Shown here: in pieces, positions 17,626 to 24,761 of the stretch
Layout: every line of letters begins with the position of its first letter
Position numbering within the stretch: position 1 is the stretch's first letter
DNA from: Bifidobacterium aerophilum
GTDB lineage: Bacteria; Actinomycetota; Actinomycetes; Actinomycetales; Bifidobacteriaceae
NCBI RefSeq assembly: GCF_010667685.1
Contig: NZ_WHZW01000008.1
Coordinates: 62,001-126,000 of the forward strand
Length of the DNA stretch: 64,000 bases
Reading direction: 5' to 3'
Position numbers and translations under genes: made by a program
Notes under the pieces: model-generated
Database searches by the model: none
Told to the model about the DNA's origin: nothing
The model's input: the letters and a program-made list of their open reading frames with translations, nothing else

Positions 17626-18147
17626 TCATCCGATATCGACGTATACGTGGGCAAGTTGCGCGGGATTGCGTACGATGACCGCCGTGTCGGGATGTGCATG
17701 CGCCGTGTCGACGAATCGTTGCCGGCGGGCGGCATTGCGTCCCTTGACGAGCAGCCACCACGCGAATTCGGCATCGATCTTCTCCGGACAGCCCGGCGTC
17801 ATGTCCGGTCGACTGGCGCCGCGATAGCGCAGCCAGCGGCGAACGGCCCGCGCGCAGCATCGGAATCGGCCGAACAGCATGACGATGATGACGTCGGCTT
17901 GCGTCATGCGTTCGTCATACAGCAAATTCGTATAGTTGCCTTCGATGATCCACGATTCGTGATCGTTCATGAACGTGGCGACGACGGCACGAGCGTCATC
18001 ATCATCACGTTCTTTCCATCCGGGCAGCCAGTGTACTTGGTCAAGGTACATGACCGGGATGGCCAACCGTTCGCCGAGCTTCCTCGCCAACGTCGATTTG
18101 CCGCTGCCGCTGTATCCGATGATCGCAATGCGCATGACGTCGATCAT
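17626..18147 (-). CDS. small P-loop kinase (FlaR/topology-modulation-like)
   Basis: A 173-residue P-loop NTPase of the adenylate-kinase-like group often annotated as DNA topology modulation protein or nucleoside kinase. The Walker A motif is GYSGSGKST. Next come the substrate-site region YLDQVHWLPGW and the stretch WIIEGNYTNLL, all typical of this family. The start ATG 18147 overlaps the stop of the upstream acetyltransferase (ATGA), suggesting translational coupling; an alternative ATG is at 18135. The true substrate is unknown. Confidence 0.8.
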   Translation of the reverse strand: MIDVMRIAIIGYSGSGKSTLARKLGERLAIPVMYLDQVHWLPGWKERDDDDARAVVATFMNDHESWIIEGNYTNLLYDERMTQADVIIVMLFGRFRCCARAVRRWLRYRGASRPDMTPGCPEKIDAEFAWWLLVKGRNAARRQRFVDTAHAHPDTAVIVRNPAQLAHVYVDIG

Positions 18148-18638
18148 ACCGGCATCGGCTTGATCATGAGATAGTTGACGAACACGACGTTGCCGATCTG
18201 CGGTCGTCGTGTTTCGACCGTGCGGAATCCGTGACGTCGAAAGAACGGTCTCGCGGTGACGCTGGCGTGGACGGAGAGTCGTGCAATATCGTTGGCTGCC
18301 GAGTACCGTTCCGCATGATCGAGCAGCTGAGAGGCGACGCCGCGGCGAGCGGCCGAAGGATCGACGAACAGCATGTCGATGTATCCGGTGTCGTCGATGT
18401 CGATGAAACCTACGACCGCCGGATCGCAACCCGTCGTCTCGGCGACCCAGGTATGCACGGCCGACCTCCGCATATCCCATTGCGTCGGCGTTCCCGTATT
18501 GCCGGCCCATACGCGAATCTGCTCGTCGTCGTAATCGTGCGATGCGATCCCGGTGACGCTTCGCCGGAACACGTCCATCGTCGCGGCGGCATCGTCCGAC
18601 CGGTATGACCGGATGCGCAATGATACCGGAGATTCCAC
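18144..18638 (-). CDS. GNAT family N-acetyltransferase
   Basis: A 164-residue GCN5-related acetyltransferase. The central motif A is visible as MLFVDPSAARRGVASQLLDH (acetyl-CoA pyrophosphate loop R-R-G-V-A), followed by LSVHASVTARPFFRRHGFR. The start is GTG 18638 with GAAGGGA five nt upstream. It overlaps the following kinase gene by 4 nt. It resembles YafP-like single-domain acetyltransferases; the acceptor is unknown. Confidence 0.88.
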   Translation of the reverse strand: MESPVSLRIRSYRSDDAAATMDVFRRSVTGIASHDYDDEQIRVWAGNTGTPTQWDMRRSAVHTWVAETTGCDPAVVGFIDIDDTGYIDMLFVDPSAARRGVASQLLDHAERYSAANDIARLSVHASVTARPFFRRHGFRTVETRRPQIGNVVFVNYLMIKPMPV

Positions 18639-18697
18639 TCATATCCCTTCGACTACCGGGCGGCCGAGGCTCGCAAAAGCCCCGATCCGATTCTCTT

Positions 18698-19087
18698 CTA
18701 CAGAATCACGGAAAGAACGAGGAACGCCAGCGCGAGGGCGGGGAAGGCGAACTGCTTGGTGGCCGCTCCGCGCTTGTCGGGGCTGCCCGTGAACAGCACC
18801 ACGGCCGCGAGCGTCATGGACAGCGTGCCGGCGGACATCAGCGTGATGCCGACGGCATGCCGTCCGGACAGGACGGTCACGGCGCCGGCCAAGGCCATGA
18901 CGCCGAGGAACAGGTTATAGAACCCTTGGTTGTAGGCCATCTCCTTCGTCGCTTCGGCTTCCTCGGCCGAGTCGATGGAGAAGGTCCGCATCGTCTTCGG
19001 ATCGGTCCACCGGAACGATTCCAGCACGAAGATCAGCACGTGAAGCAGTCCGGCCAGCATCGCGAACACGCATGACGCCACGAGCAT
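18698..19087 (-). CDS. DUF1304 family membrane protein
   Basis: A 129-residue integral membrane protein with four hydrophobic segments, about residues 3-23, 52-74, 77-99 and 110-128. The sequence HVLIFVLESFRW and the block MAYNQGFYNLFLG are the conserved features of DUF1304. ATG 19087 has AAAGGAA upstream. No function is established for the family. It is a monocistronic gene next to two tRNA genes. Confidence 0.88.
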   Translation of the reverse strand: MLVASCVFAMLAGLLHVLIFVLESFRWTDPKTMRTFSIDSAEEAEATKEMAYNQGFYNLFLGVMALAGAVTVLSGRHAVGITLMSAGTLSMTLAAVVLFTGSPDKRGAATKQFAFPALALAFLVLSVIL

Positions 19088-19155
19088 GAGTGAGTTCCTT
19101 TCATTCGGACGAACGCGGACGGCATGTATTGCAGACGGCCACGGCGGATACAAGA

Positions 19156-19179
19156 AGACCCCGTGTTTCCACGGGGTCT
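19156..19179 (-). terminator. terminator of tRNA-Leu(GAG)
   Basis: AGACCCCGTG tttc CACGGGGTCT stem just after the tRNA 3' end on the minus strand, followed by TCTTGT. Confidence 0.75.
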
Positions 19180-19185
19180 CGCTCG

Positions 19186-19273
19186 TGTCCGGGATGGGAC
19201 TTGAACCCACACGCCTGTATAAAATAGGCACTAGCACCTCAAGCTAGCGCGTCTACCATTCCGCCACCCGGAC
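19186..19273 (-). tRNA. tRNA-Leu (anticodon GAG)
   Basis: An 88-nt cloverleaf with acceptor stem GTCCGGG/CCCGGAC, discriminator A73 and anticodon loop TTGAGGT between CTAGC and GCTAG (anticodon GAG). It has the long class II variable arm expected of leucine tRNAs and the T-loop TTCAAGT. CCA is not encoded. Confidence 0.95.
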
Positions 19274-19414
19274 GAGTGTCGTTGTTCAGACAACAGGTAG
19301 GTACTGTATCGGGCAATCGGGACTTCGTCAAATCACGACACGCGCATGATGCGGCGAGCCTGCAATATAGACCCTCGCGCGGCCCGCACCGCATAGGCGC
19401 TCCGCGCATACGAC

Positions 19415-19450
19415 AAAGGCCCTGCGTTCCGTACCAGAAGCAGGGCCTTT
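19415..19450 (-). terminator. terminator of tRNA-Pro(TGG)
   Basis: Perfect 11-bp stem AAAGGCCCTGC/GCAGGGCCTTT immediately downstream of the tRNA on the minus strand. Confidence 0.75.
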
Positions 19451-19453
19451 CGG

Positions 19454-19527
19454 TCGGGGCGACAGGATTTGAACCTGCGACATCCTGCTCCCAAAGCAGG
19501 CGCGCTACCAAACTGCGCTACGCCCCG
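19454..19527 (-). tRNA. tRNA-Pro (anticodon TGG)
   Basis: A 74-nt cloverleaf with acceptor stem CGGGGCG/CGCCCCG and discriminator A. The anticodon arm is CCTGC-TTTGGGA-GCAGG (anticodon TGG), and the T-loop is TTCAAAT. CCA is not encoded. It has its own terminator. Confidence 0.95.
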
Positions 19528-19704
19528 ATGCCGACGCGCGCGGACAGACCGCGCGAAACGACAGTCATCCATTGTACCGGACGCATGGACCGAACGCTCC
19601 CGTTCATGCACGTTCACGCGCAGGTCATGCGCCGGGAAGGCATCCCGGCCGACGTTCCTACTACAATGAGGGCGGAACGGCAACGGCATGAAAGGAACGA
19701 ACCG

Positions 19705-20925
19705 ATGGGACGGCATCAGCGGGCGGAGACGTTGGGATTGGTGTCGTTCCTCATCTGCGCGATCGTCGCGTTCTTCGGCATGAAGCTGTATCTTGATCTC
19801 GCTCCGGCCATCTGGCAGGTGACGCAGCGCCGGTTCATGGCCGCCGCGGCCGTCATCGCGGCGTGCGGCGTGATCTCGTTCGTGATCGGCTATGCGAGCA
19901 ATTCGCGTTCGTTCACGCTGAAAAGCGGCTGGTGGGTGCCGGTCCGCCGCGTCTTCGAGATCCTCGCGTTGTCGGTCGTGTACGCGGCCACGATCTTCCT
20001 GTCCTCATTCGCGTTGTTCAGCGTGGTGAACACGGTGATGGGCATGCATCTGCTCGCCGGCTACATGCCCGCCGCATGCGCGGGATTCGCAGGGGTCGCC
20101 GGCTATATGACGTTCGTGCAGGCGGAGCTCATGAACGCGAAGACGCTCGCCTCACTGCTGCCGTTCTTCGTGATCTCCGGCGTGAGCACCGCGGGACTGA
20201 CCACCGACGACCCGTACTGGTACCACAACAATTTCTCCCAGCTGGGCGACCGCACCACATTCGCGGCGAACATGTTCAACGCGACGCTGATCCTTGCCGG
20301 CACGTGCGTCATCATCGTCAGCTACTTCGCCGTGTCCGAACTCATCACCACGCAACGGCTCGAAAGGCTGTGGCATGAGCAGTACGGCGAGGCGATGGAC
20401 CATCCGCAGATCAGCCATTTCACGATCCGCATCGCGATCCTGTCGTTGCTGCTCACCGTATCCGGTCTGGCGTTCATCGGCATCGGCGTGTTCCGTTACA
20501 CGCCGCATTACATCATGCACAACGTGTGCGCGAAGGGCCTGCCGCTCGTCATGGGCGTGCTGCTGCTGGCGCTGCCTTGGCTCTCCCCACGCATGCCGAA
20601 GGCCATGTACGCGATCTCCGATCTGGCGATCGCGATCTGCGCCGGATTCGGCATCTACATGCTGCGCGGCTACGACACGCTCACGAACCTCGAGGCGCTG
20701 GCCTGCGCGTTCTTCCTCGGCTGGTTCATCGTGTTCTCCAGGCAGATCGCCGCGATCGAGGCGGACCGCGTGCAGATGCAGCTGGTGCGCGTACAGACCG
20801 AACGTCTCGGCATCGCGGCATCGGCCGCGGCCAACGGCGTGGCGGACGCGCAGGCGGTGGAGCATGCGGCAAATACGAAGCAGCCAGCCGAGAGGATCGA
20901 ATCCCGACTGGCTGCGGATCGCTGA
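19705..20925 (+). CDS. DUF998-like multi-pass membrane protein
   Basis: A 406-residue membrane protein with about nine to ten hydrophobic segments from residue 10 to 365, ending in a hydrophilic tail. The motif DDPYWYHNNFSQLG, with a long hydrophobic region either side, resembles the DUF998/Frag1-like group, but that assignment is by eye. ATG 19705 has AAAGGAA upstream and TACAAT at 19662-19667 as a possible -10. It stands alone, convergent with glgX. Function unknown. Confidence 0.7.
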   Translation: MGRHQRAETLGLVSFLICAIVAFFGMKLYLDLAPAIWQVTQRRFMAAAAVIAACGVISFVIGYASNSRSFTLKSGWWVPVRRVFEILALSVVYAATIFLSSFALFSVVNTVMGMHLLAGYMPAACAGFAGVAGYMTFVQAELMNAKTLASLLPFFVISGVSTAGLTTDDPYWYHNNFSQLGDRTTFAANMFNATLILAGTCVIIVSYFAVSELITTQRLERLWHEQYGEAMDHPQISHFTIRIAILSLLLTVSGLAFIGIGVFRYTPHYIMHNVCAKGLPLVMGVLLLALPWLSPRMPKAMYAISDLAIAICAGFGIYMLRGYDTLTNLEALACAFFLGWFIVFSRQIAAIEADRVQMQLVRVQTERLGIAASAAANGVADAQAVEHAANTKQPAERIESRLAADR

Positions 20926-20955
20926 TGGGAGAGCCGGACTACCGGCCTCCCCATC
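20923..20955. terminator. bidirectional hairpin between the DUF998-like gene and glgX
   Basis: Imperfect 14-bp stem (20923-20936 with 20942-20955, three internal mismatches) in the 32-nt gap between convergent genes. A second stem (GCAGCCAG/CTGGCTGC, 20880-20915) lies in the end of the upstream gene. Confidence 0.5.
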
Positions 20956-20957
20956 AT

Positions 20958-23105
20958 CTAGAACAGATGATTCTGCTGCTTGCGCGGATCCTTCGCGCTT
21001 TTGAGCAACAGGAAGCTGCGCGACTGCGCGGTGATCACGAATCCGGCCTCATAGCTCAGCTCCGGCCCCTTCGGATTGTGCGTGTCCACGATGAGCTGCC
21101 ACTTGTGCCCGTATTTCTCGTCGGGCAGAGTGAACATGATCGGCTCATAGTGCGCGTTGAAGATGAGGATGAAGTCGTTGTCGACGAGCTGGTTGCCGTA
21201 ATAGTCCATTTCCGGGATGTTCGAGCCGTTGAGGTAGATCATCACCGAGAACGCGTGCGTGTTCTGCCAGTCGTCCATGTCCATGATCGAACCGGTGTGG
21301 TCGAACCATTCGACCTGCGGCAGCTTGTCGGGAGCGTCCCCCTGCTCGCGGCCGGAGAAGAACCGGCGACGGTGCAGCACCGGGTGTTCGAGACGCAGGT
21401 GGATGAGCTTCGAGACGAACTCGAACAGATCCTTCTGCGAGTCGTTGAGATCCCAGTTGGTCCACGAGATCTCGTTGTCCTGGCAGTACGCGTTGTTGTT
21501 GCCCTGCTGGGTGCGGGCCACCTCGTCGCCGCCGCAGATCATCGGGATGCCCTGGCTGACGAGCAGCGTGGCGAACATGTTGCGCATCTGCCGTTCACGC
21601 AGTTCGAGCACGTCCGGGATGGTGGTCGGGCCTTCGACGCCGCAGTTCCATGAACGGTTGTTGGATTCGCCGTCGCGGTTGCCTTCGCCGTTGGCCTCGT
21701 TGTGCTTCTCGTTGTAGCTGACGAGATCGTTCATGGTGAAGCCGTCGTGCGCGGTGATGAAGTTCACGGAGGCGACCGGTCGGCGTCCGTTCATCTGATA
21801 CAGGTCGGAGCTGCCCATGAGGCGGGACGCGAATTCGGGCAGCGTGGACGGCTGCGAGCGCCAGAAGTCGCGCACGCAGTCGCGGTAGCGTCCGTTCCAT
21901 TCGGACCAGCTGGACGGGAAGCCGCCGACCTGGTAGCCGCCGGAACCGAGATCCCACGGTTCGGCGATGAGCTTGACGCTGCTGATGATCGGATCCTGTT
22001 CGACGATGTCGAAGAACGCGGACAGCTTGTCGACTTCCTGGAACTGACGCGCGAGAGTGGCGGCCAGATCGAAGCGGAAGCCGTCGACGTGCATTTCGGA
22101 CACCCAGTAGCGCAGCGAATCGGTGATGAGGCGCAGCGCGTGCGGCGAGCGCATGAGCAGCGAATTGCCGGTGCCGGTGGTGTCGAAGTAGTGCCGCTGG
22201 TCGTTGTCGACGAGACGGTAGTACGACTGGTTGTCGATGCCCTTGAAGCTCAGGGTCGGCCCCATGTGGTTGCCTTCGGCGGTGTGGTTGTAGACCACGT
22301 CGAGGATGACTTCCATGCCGGCGCGATGATAGGCCTTGACCATCGACTTGAATTCGTTGACCTGCTGACCGCGCTCCCCGGACGACGAATAGGCGTTGTG
22401 GGGCGCGAAGAAACCGATCGTGTTGTATCCCCAGTAGTTCGACAATCCTTTTTCCTGCAGGAACGAATCGTTGACGAACTGGTGGATCGGCATGAGTTCG
22501 ATCGCGGTGACGCCGAGCTTCTTGAGGTATTCGATGACGGTCGGATACGCGAGGCCGGCGTAGGTGCCGCGGATGTCCGGCGGCACGTCCCTGTTGAGGT
22601 TGGTCAGTCCCCGCACGTGCGTTTCGTAGATGACGGAATCATGGTACGGGATATGCGGATGACGGTCGTTGCTCCAGTCGAAGTAGGGGTTGACGACCAC
22701 GGATTTCATGGTGTGCGACGCGGAGTCGAGGTCGTTGCGCCGCGTGGCGTCGCCCGGTGTCGCGAACCAGTACGAGAACAGGCTCTCGTCCCCGTCGATG
22801 TTGCCTTCGATGGCCTTGGCGTACGGGTCGAGCAGGAGCTTGCTCGAATTGCACCTCAATCCACGATCCGGGTCGTACGGACCGTAGACGCGGTATCCGT
22901 ACCGTTGACCGGGCTGAAGTCCCGGGATGTAGTTGTGCCATACGTACGAGTTCTGTTCGGTCATCTCGATACGGGTCTCGTTGTCGTCGTCATCGAACAG
23001 ACATAACTCGACCTTGCTGGCGACTTGGGAGAAGAGGGCGAAATTCACGCCGGCGCCGTCGTAGCTGGCGCCGAGCGGATACATCAAACCTGGTCTGACT
23101 TGCAT
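20958..23105 (-). CDS. glgX: glycogen debranching enzyme (isoamylase family, GH13)
   Basis: Hydrolyses alpha-1,6 branches of glycogen or limit dextrins in the cytoplasm. 715 residues: an N-terminal CBM48-like domain (GLMYPLGASYDGAGVNFALFS), then a GH13 barrel. Catalytic residues by alignment to the family motifs: nucleophile Asp346 in GFRFDLAA, acid Glu382 in IAEPWD and Asp454 in TAHDGF. ATG 23105 follows a GAGGTGA 13 nt away. It pairs functionally with glgB at 44.4 kb. The single-gene context gives no sign of a maltodextrin operon. GlgX versus TreX-type specificity cannot be decided from sequence alone. Confidence 0.93.
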   Translation of the reverse strand: MQVRPGLMYPLGASYDGAGVNFALFSQVASKVELCLFDDDDNETRIEMTEQNSYVWHNYIPGLQPGQRYGYRVYGPYDPDRGLRCNSSKLLLDPYAKAIEGNIDGDESLFSYWFATPGDATRRNDLDSASHTMKSVVVNPYFDWSNDRHPHIPYHDSVIYETHVRGLTNLNRDVPPDIRGTYAGLAYPTVIEYLKKLGVTAIELMPIHQFVNDSFLQEKGLSNYWGYNTIGFFAPHNAYSSSGERGQQVNEFKSMVKAYHRAGMEVILDVVYNHTAEGNHMGPTLSFKGIDNQSYYRLVDNDQRHYFDTTGTGNSLLMRSPHALRLITDSLRYWVSEMHVDGFRFDLAATLARQFQEVDKLSAFFDIVEQDPIISSVKLIAEPWDLGSGGYQVGGFPSSWSEWNGRYRDCVRDFWRSQPSTLPEFASRLMGSSDLYQMNGRRPVASVNFITAHDGFTMNDLVSYNEKHNEANGEGNRDGESNNRSWNCGVEGPTTIPDVLELRERQMRNMFATLLVSQGIPMICGGDEVARTQQGNNNAYCQDNEISWTNWDLNDSQKDLFEFVSKLIHLRLEHPVLHRRRFFSGREQGDAPDKLPQVEWFDHTGSIMDMDDWQNTHAFSVMIYLNGSNIPEMDYYGNQLVDNDFILIFNAHYEPIMFTLPDEKYGHKWQLIVDTHNPKGPELSYEAGFVITAQSRSFLLLKSAKDPRKQQNHLF

Positions 23106-23190
23106 AGAGTACAGTATCTCACCTCATCATGAAGTTTGCCGACACCTGCGTGTGCGTATGCAGGCTTTCGGCTTATTGATCGTCGATTAT

Positions 23191-23775
23191 TCACGACTCG
23201 TTCATACGACGTATGCGCTCGTGCTGAATCGCGATGATCGAATTGGACGCGGTGACGGGCAGGGCGAGCAGCTCGTCCCATCCGACCCACGTGGTGTCGA
23301 CGTGCTCGTCGGCGTCGAGATGGCGGGGCACGGTCGTGTAGCGACGCAGGTGCATGACCATGATGTGGGCGAGTTCGTCGGTCATGCCTTCCGACGAGTA
23401 GTAGTCGCCGACATGGTCGATGGTCAGGGCGTCGTCGCCGTCCGGTACGACGCCCGTTTCCTCGGCGAGTTCGCGCAGCGCGGCCGAGCGGGGATCCTCG
23501 CCGTCGTCCATCAGTCCCGCCGGAATGCCGTAGGCGAACCTGTCCGAACCGACCCGGTATTCGCGTTCGACCAGATACCGGTCGGATGTCTCGTCATGAA
23601 CGAGCATGACGACGCAGGGCGCGTGGCGCAGCACCTGCCGTCGTATGTCGACGGTGCCGCCGTCACGTGTGCGCAATGCGATGGTCATGTCCTCGACCGA
23701 GAAGATGGCACCGCGGTAGACGGTTTCCCGCGAACGCACCTCGACCGGCGCGTTCATATCGATAACGTCATGCAT
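23191..23775 (-). CDS. Nudix hydrolase (ADP-ribose pyrophosphatase-like)
   Basis: A 194-residue Nudix protein likely to hydrolyse ADP-ribose or a related nucleoside diphosphate sugar. The complete Nudix box lies at residues 87-109 (G x5 E x7 RELAEETGV), preceded by YGIPAG and the N-terminal strand pattern of ADPRases (VEREYRVG). The ATG 23775 start has AAGGGAA upstream; an in-frame ATG at 23757 is possible. It lies between glgX and the Nif3 gene without overlaps. Confidence 0.9.
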   Translation of the reverse strand: MHDVIDMNAPVEVRSRETVYRGAIFSVEDMTIALRTRDGGTVDIRRQVLRHAPCVVMLVHDETSDRYLVEREYRVGSDRFAYGIPAGLMDDGEDPRSAALRELAEETGVVPDGDDALTIDHVGDYYSSEGMTDELAHIMVMHLRRYTTVPRHLDADEHVDTTWVGWDELLALPVTASNSIIAIQHERIRRMNES

Positions 23776-23806
23776 GATCTGTCTGATTCCCTTTCCCGTG
23801 CGGCCG

Positions 23807-24703
23807 TCATGCGATGGACAGCGTCCACGGATCGGTGTTCATGTGCAGCCATTCGACGTCCGGCCGTTCTCCGGTCACCCGTTCCACCGCATTCGACACG
23901 TCGTCGATCGCGTAGCGGAACCACAGCGACTCGATGGCGGAATGCGGCGTGTTGACGAGCAGTGGGCGCACCCGTCCGTCGCCCTGGCCCAGCGGGATGC
24001 CGTTGCGGCGCATCCGCGCCTCGTATCGGGCCTGTTCGATCGCATCGGTGGCCGGATGGTGCCGCAGGTCGCTGGTCACGTACACGTCGACGCCGCTGGC
24101 GCGCACTTCATCGAACAGCGAATCGCCCGAACCGGGCAGCACCGTCACCGTTTCGACCATCTGGTCAAGCGGCCCGCACGCCTGAACGCCGAGTTCGGTG
24201 CGGGGCAGCGCATCGGCGACATGGCGGACGAACGCTTCGAACCGCATCGGCTTACTGAGACGTCCGACGCGCCCCAGACCGACCTCGTATCCCGCGGCAT
24301 CGGCCATATCGTCCCGGATCGGCACGAGCGGATGCTGGTCGATCAGTCCGAACATGTCGGCCGCGGCCTGACCGACGCCGCGCACTGCGGCGTCGGCGTT
24401 GGTGTGGCCGACCCACAGCGCGCAGCCGGCCTGGTACAGCCGGCGTACGATGTCGCCGCGCACGCCCAGTCCGGACACCTGATGCACCGAACGGAACAGC
24501 AGAGGGTGATGGCATACCAGCAGGTCAGCTCCGCGTTCGATCGCCGCGTCAATCACGTCCGAAGTCGGATCGGCCGCGAAGACGATGCGCGTGACGGATG
24601 CGGTCGGATCGCCTACGATCAGACCGGGCTCGTCCCAATCCTCCGCGTAACGCAACGGATACAGCGTTTCCAATACGTCGACGACCTGTTTCAGCGTGGC
24701 CAT
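23807..24703 (-). CDS. Nif3-like dinuclear metal protein (DUF34)
   Basis: A 298-residue member of the Nif3/YbgI family, often annotated GTP cyclohydrolase I type 2 homolog. The metal-binding hallmark CHHPLLF is present in the N-terminal half, and DLRHHPATDA in the C-terminal part supplies the other ligands. ATG 24703 has AAAGGAGC upstream; the frame stays open further 5' but without an RBS. In many actinobacteria this gene sits near polA, as here. The cellular role of the family is not settled. Confidence 0.9.
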   Translation of the reverse strand: MATLKQVVDVLETLYPLRYAEDWDEPGLIVGDPTASVTRIVFAADPTSDVIDAAIERGADLLVCHHPLLFRSVHQVSGLGVRGDIVRRLYQAGCALWVGHTNADAAVRGVGQAAADMFGLIDQHPLVPIRDDMADAAGYEVGLGRVGRLSKPMRFEAFVRHVADALPRTELGVQACGPLDQMVETVTVLPGSGDSLFDEVRASGVDVYVTSDLRHHPATDAIEQARYEARMRRNGIPLGQGDGRVRPLLVNTPHSAIESLWFRYAIDDVSNAVERVTGERPDVEWLHMNTDPWTLSIA

Positions 24704-24723
24704 CAAAGCTCCTTTGTACAAAC

Positions 24724-24753
24724 GGTCCGGCTTCCCGTAGGAAAAGCCGGACC
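24724..24753 (-). terminator. terminator of polA
   Basis: Perfect 10-bp stem GGTCCGGCTT/AAGCCGGACC right after the polA stop on the minus strand, followed by GTTTGT. Confidence 0.7.
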
Positions 24754-24761
24754 ACGGAAAA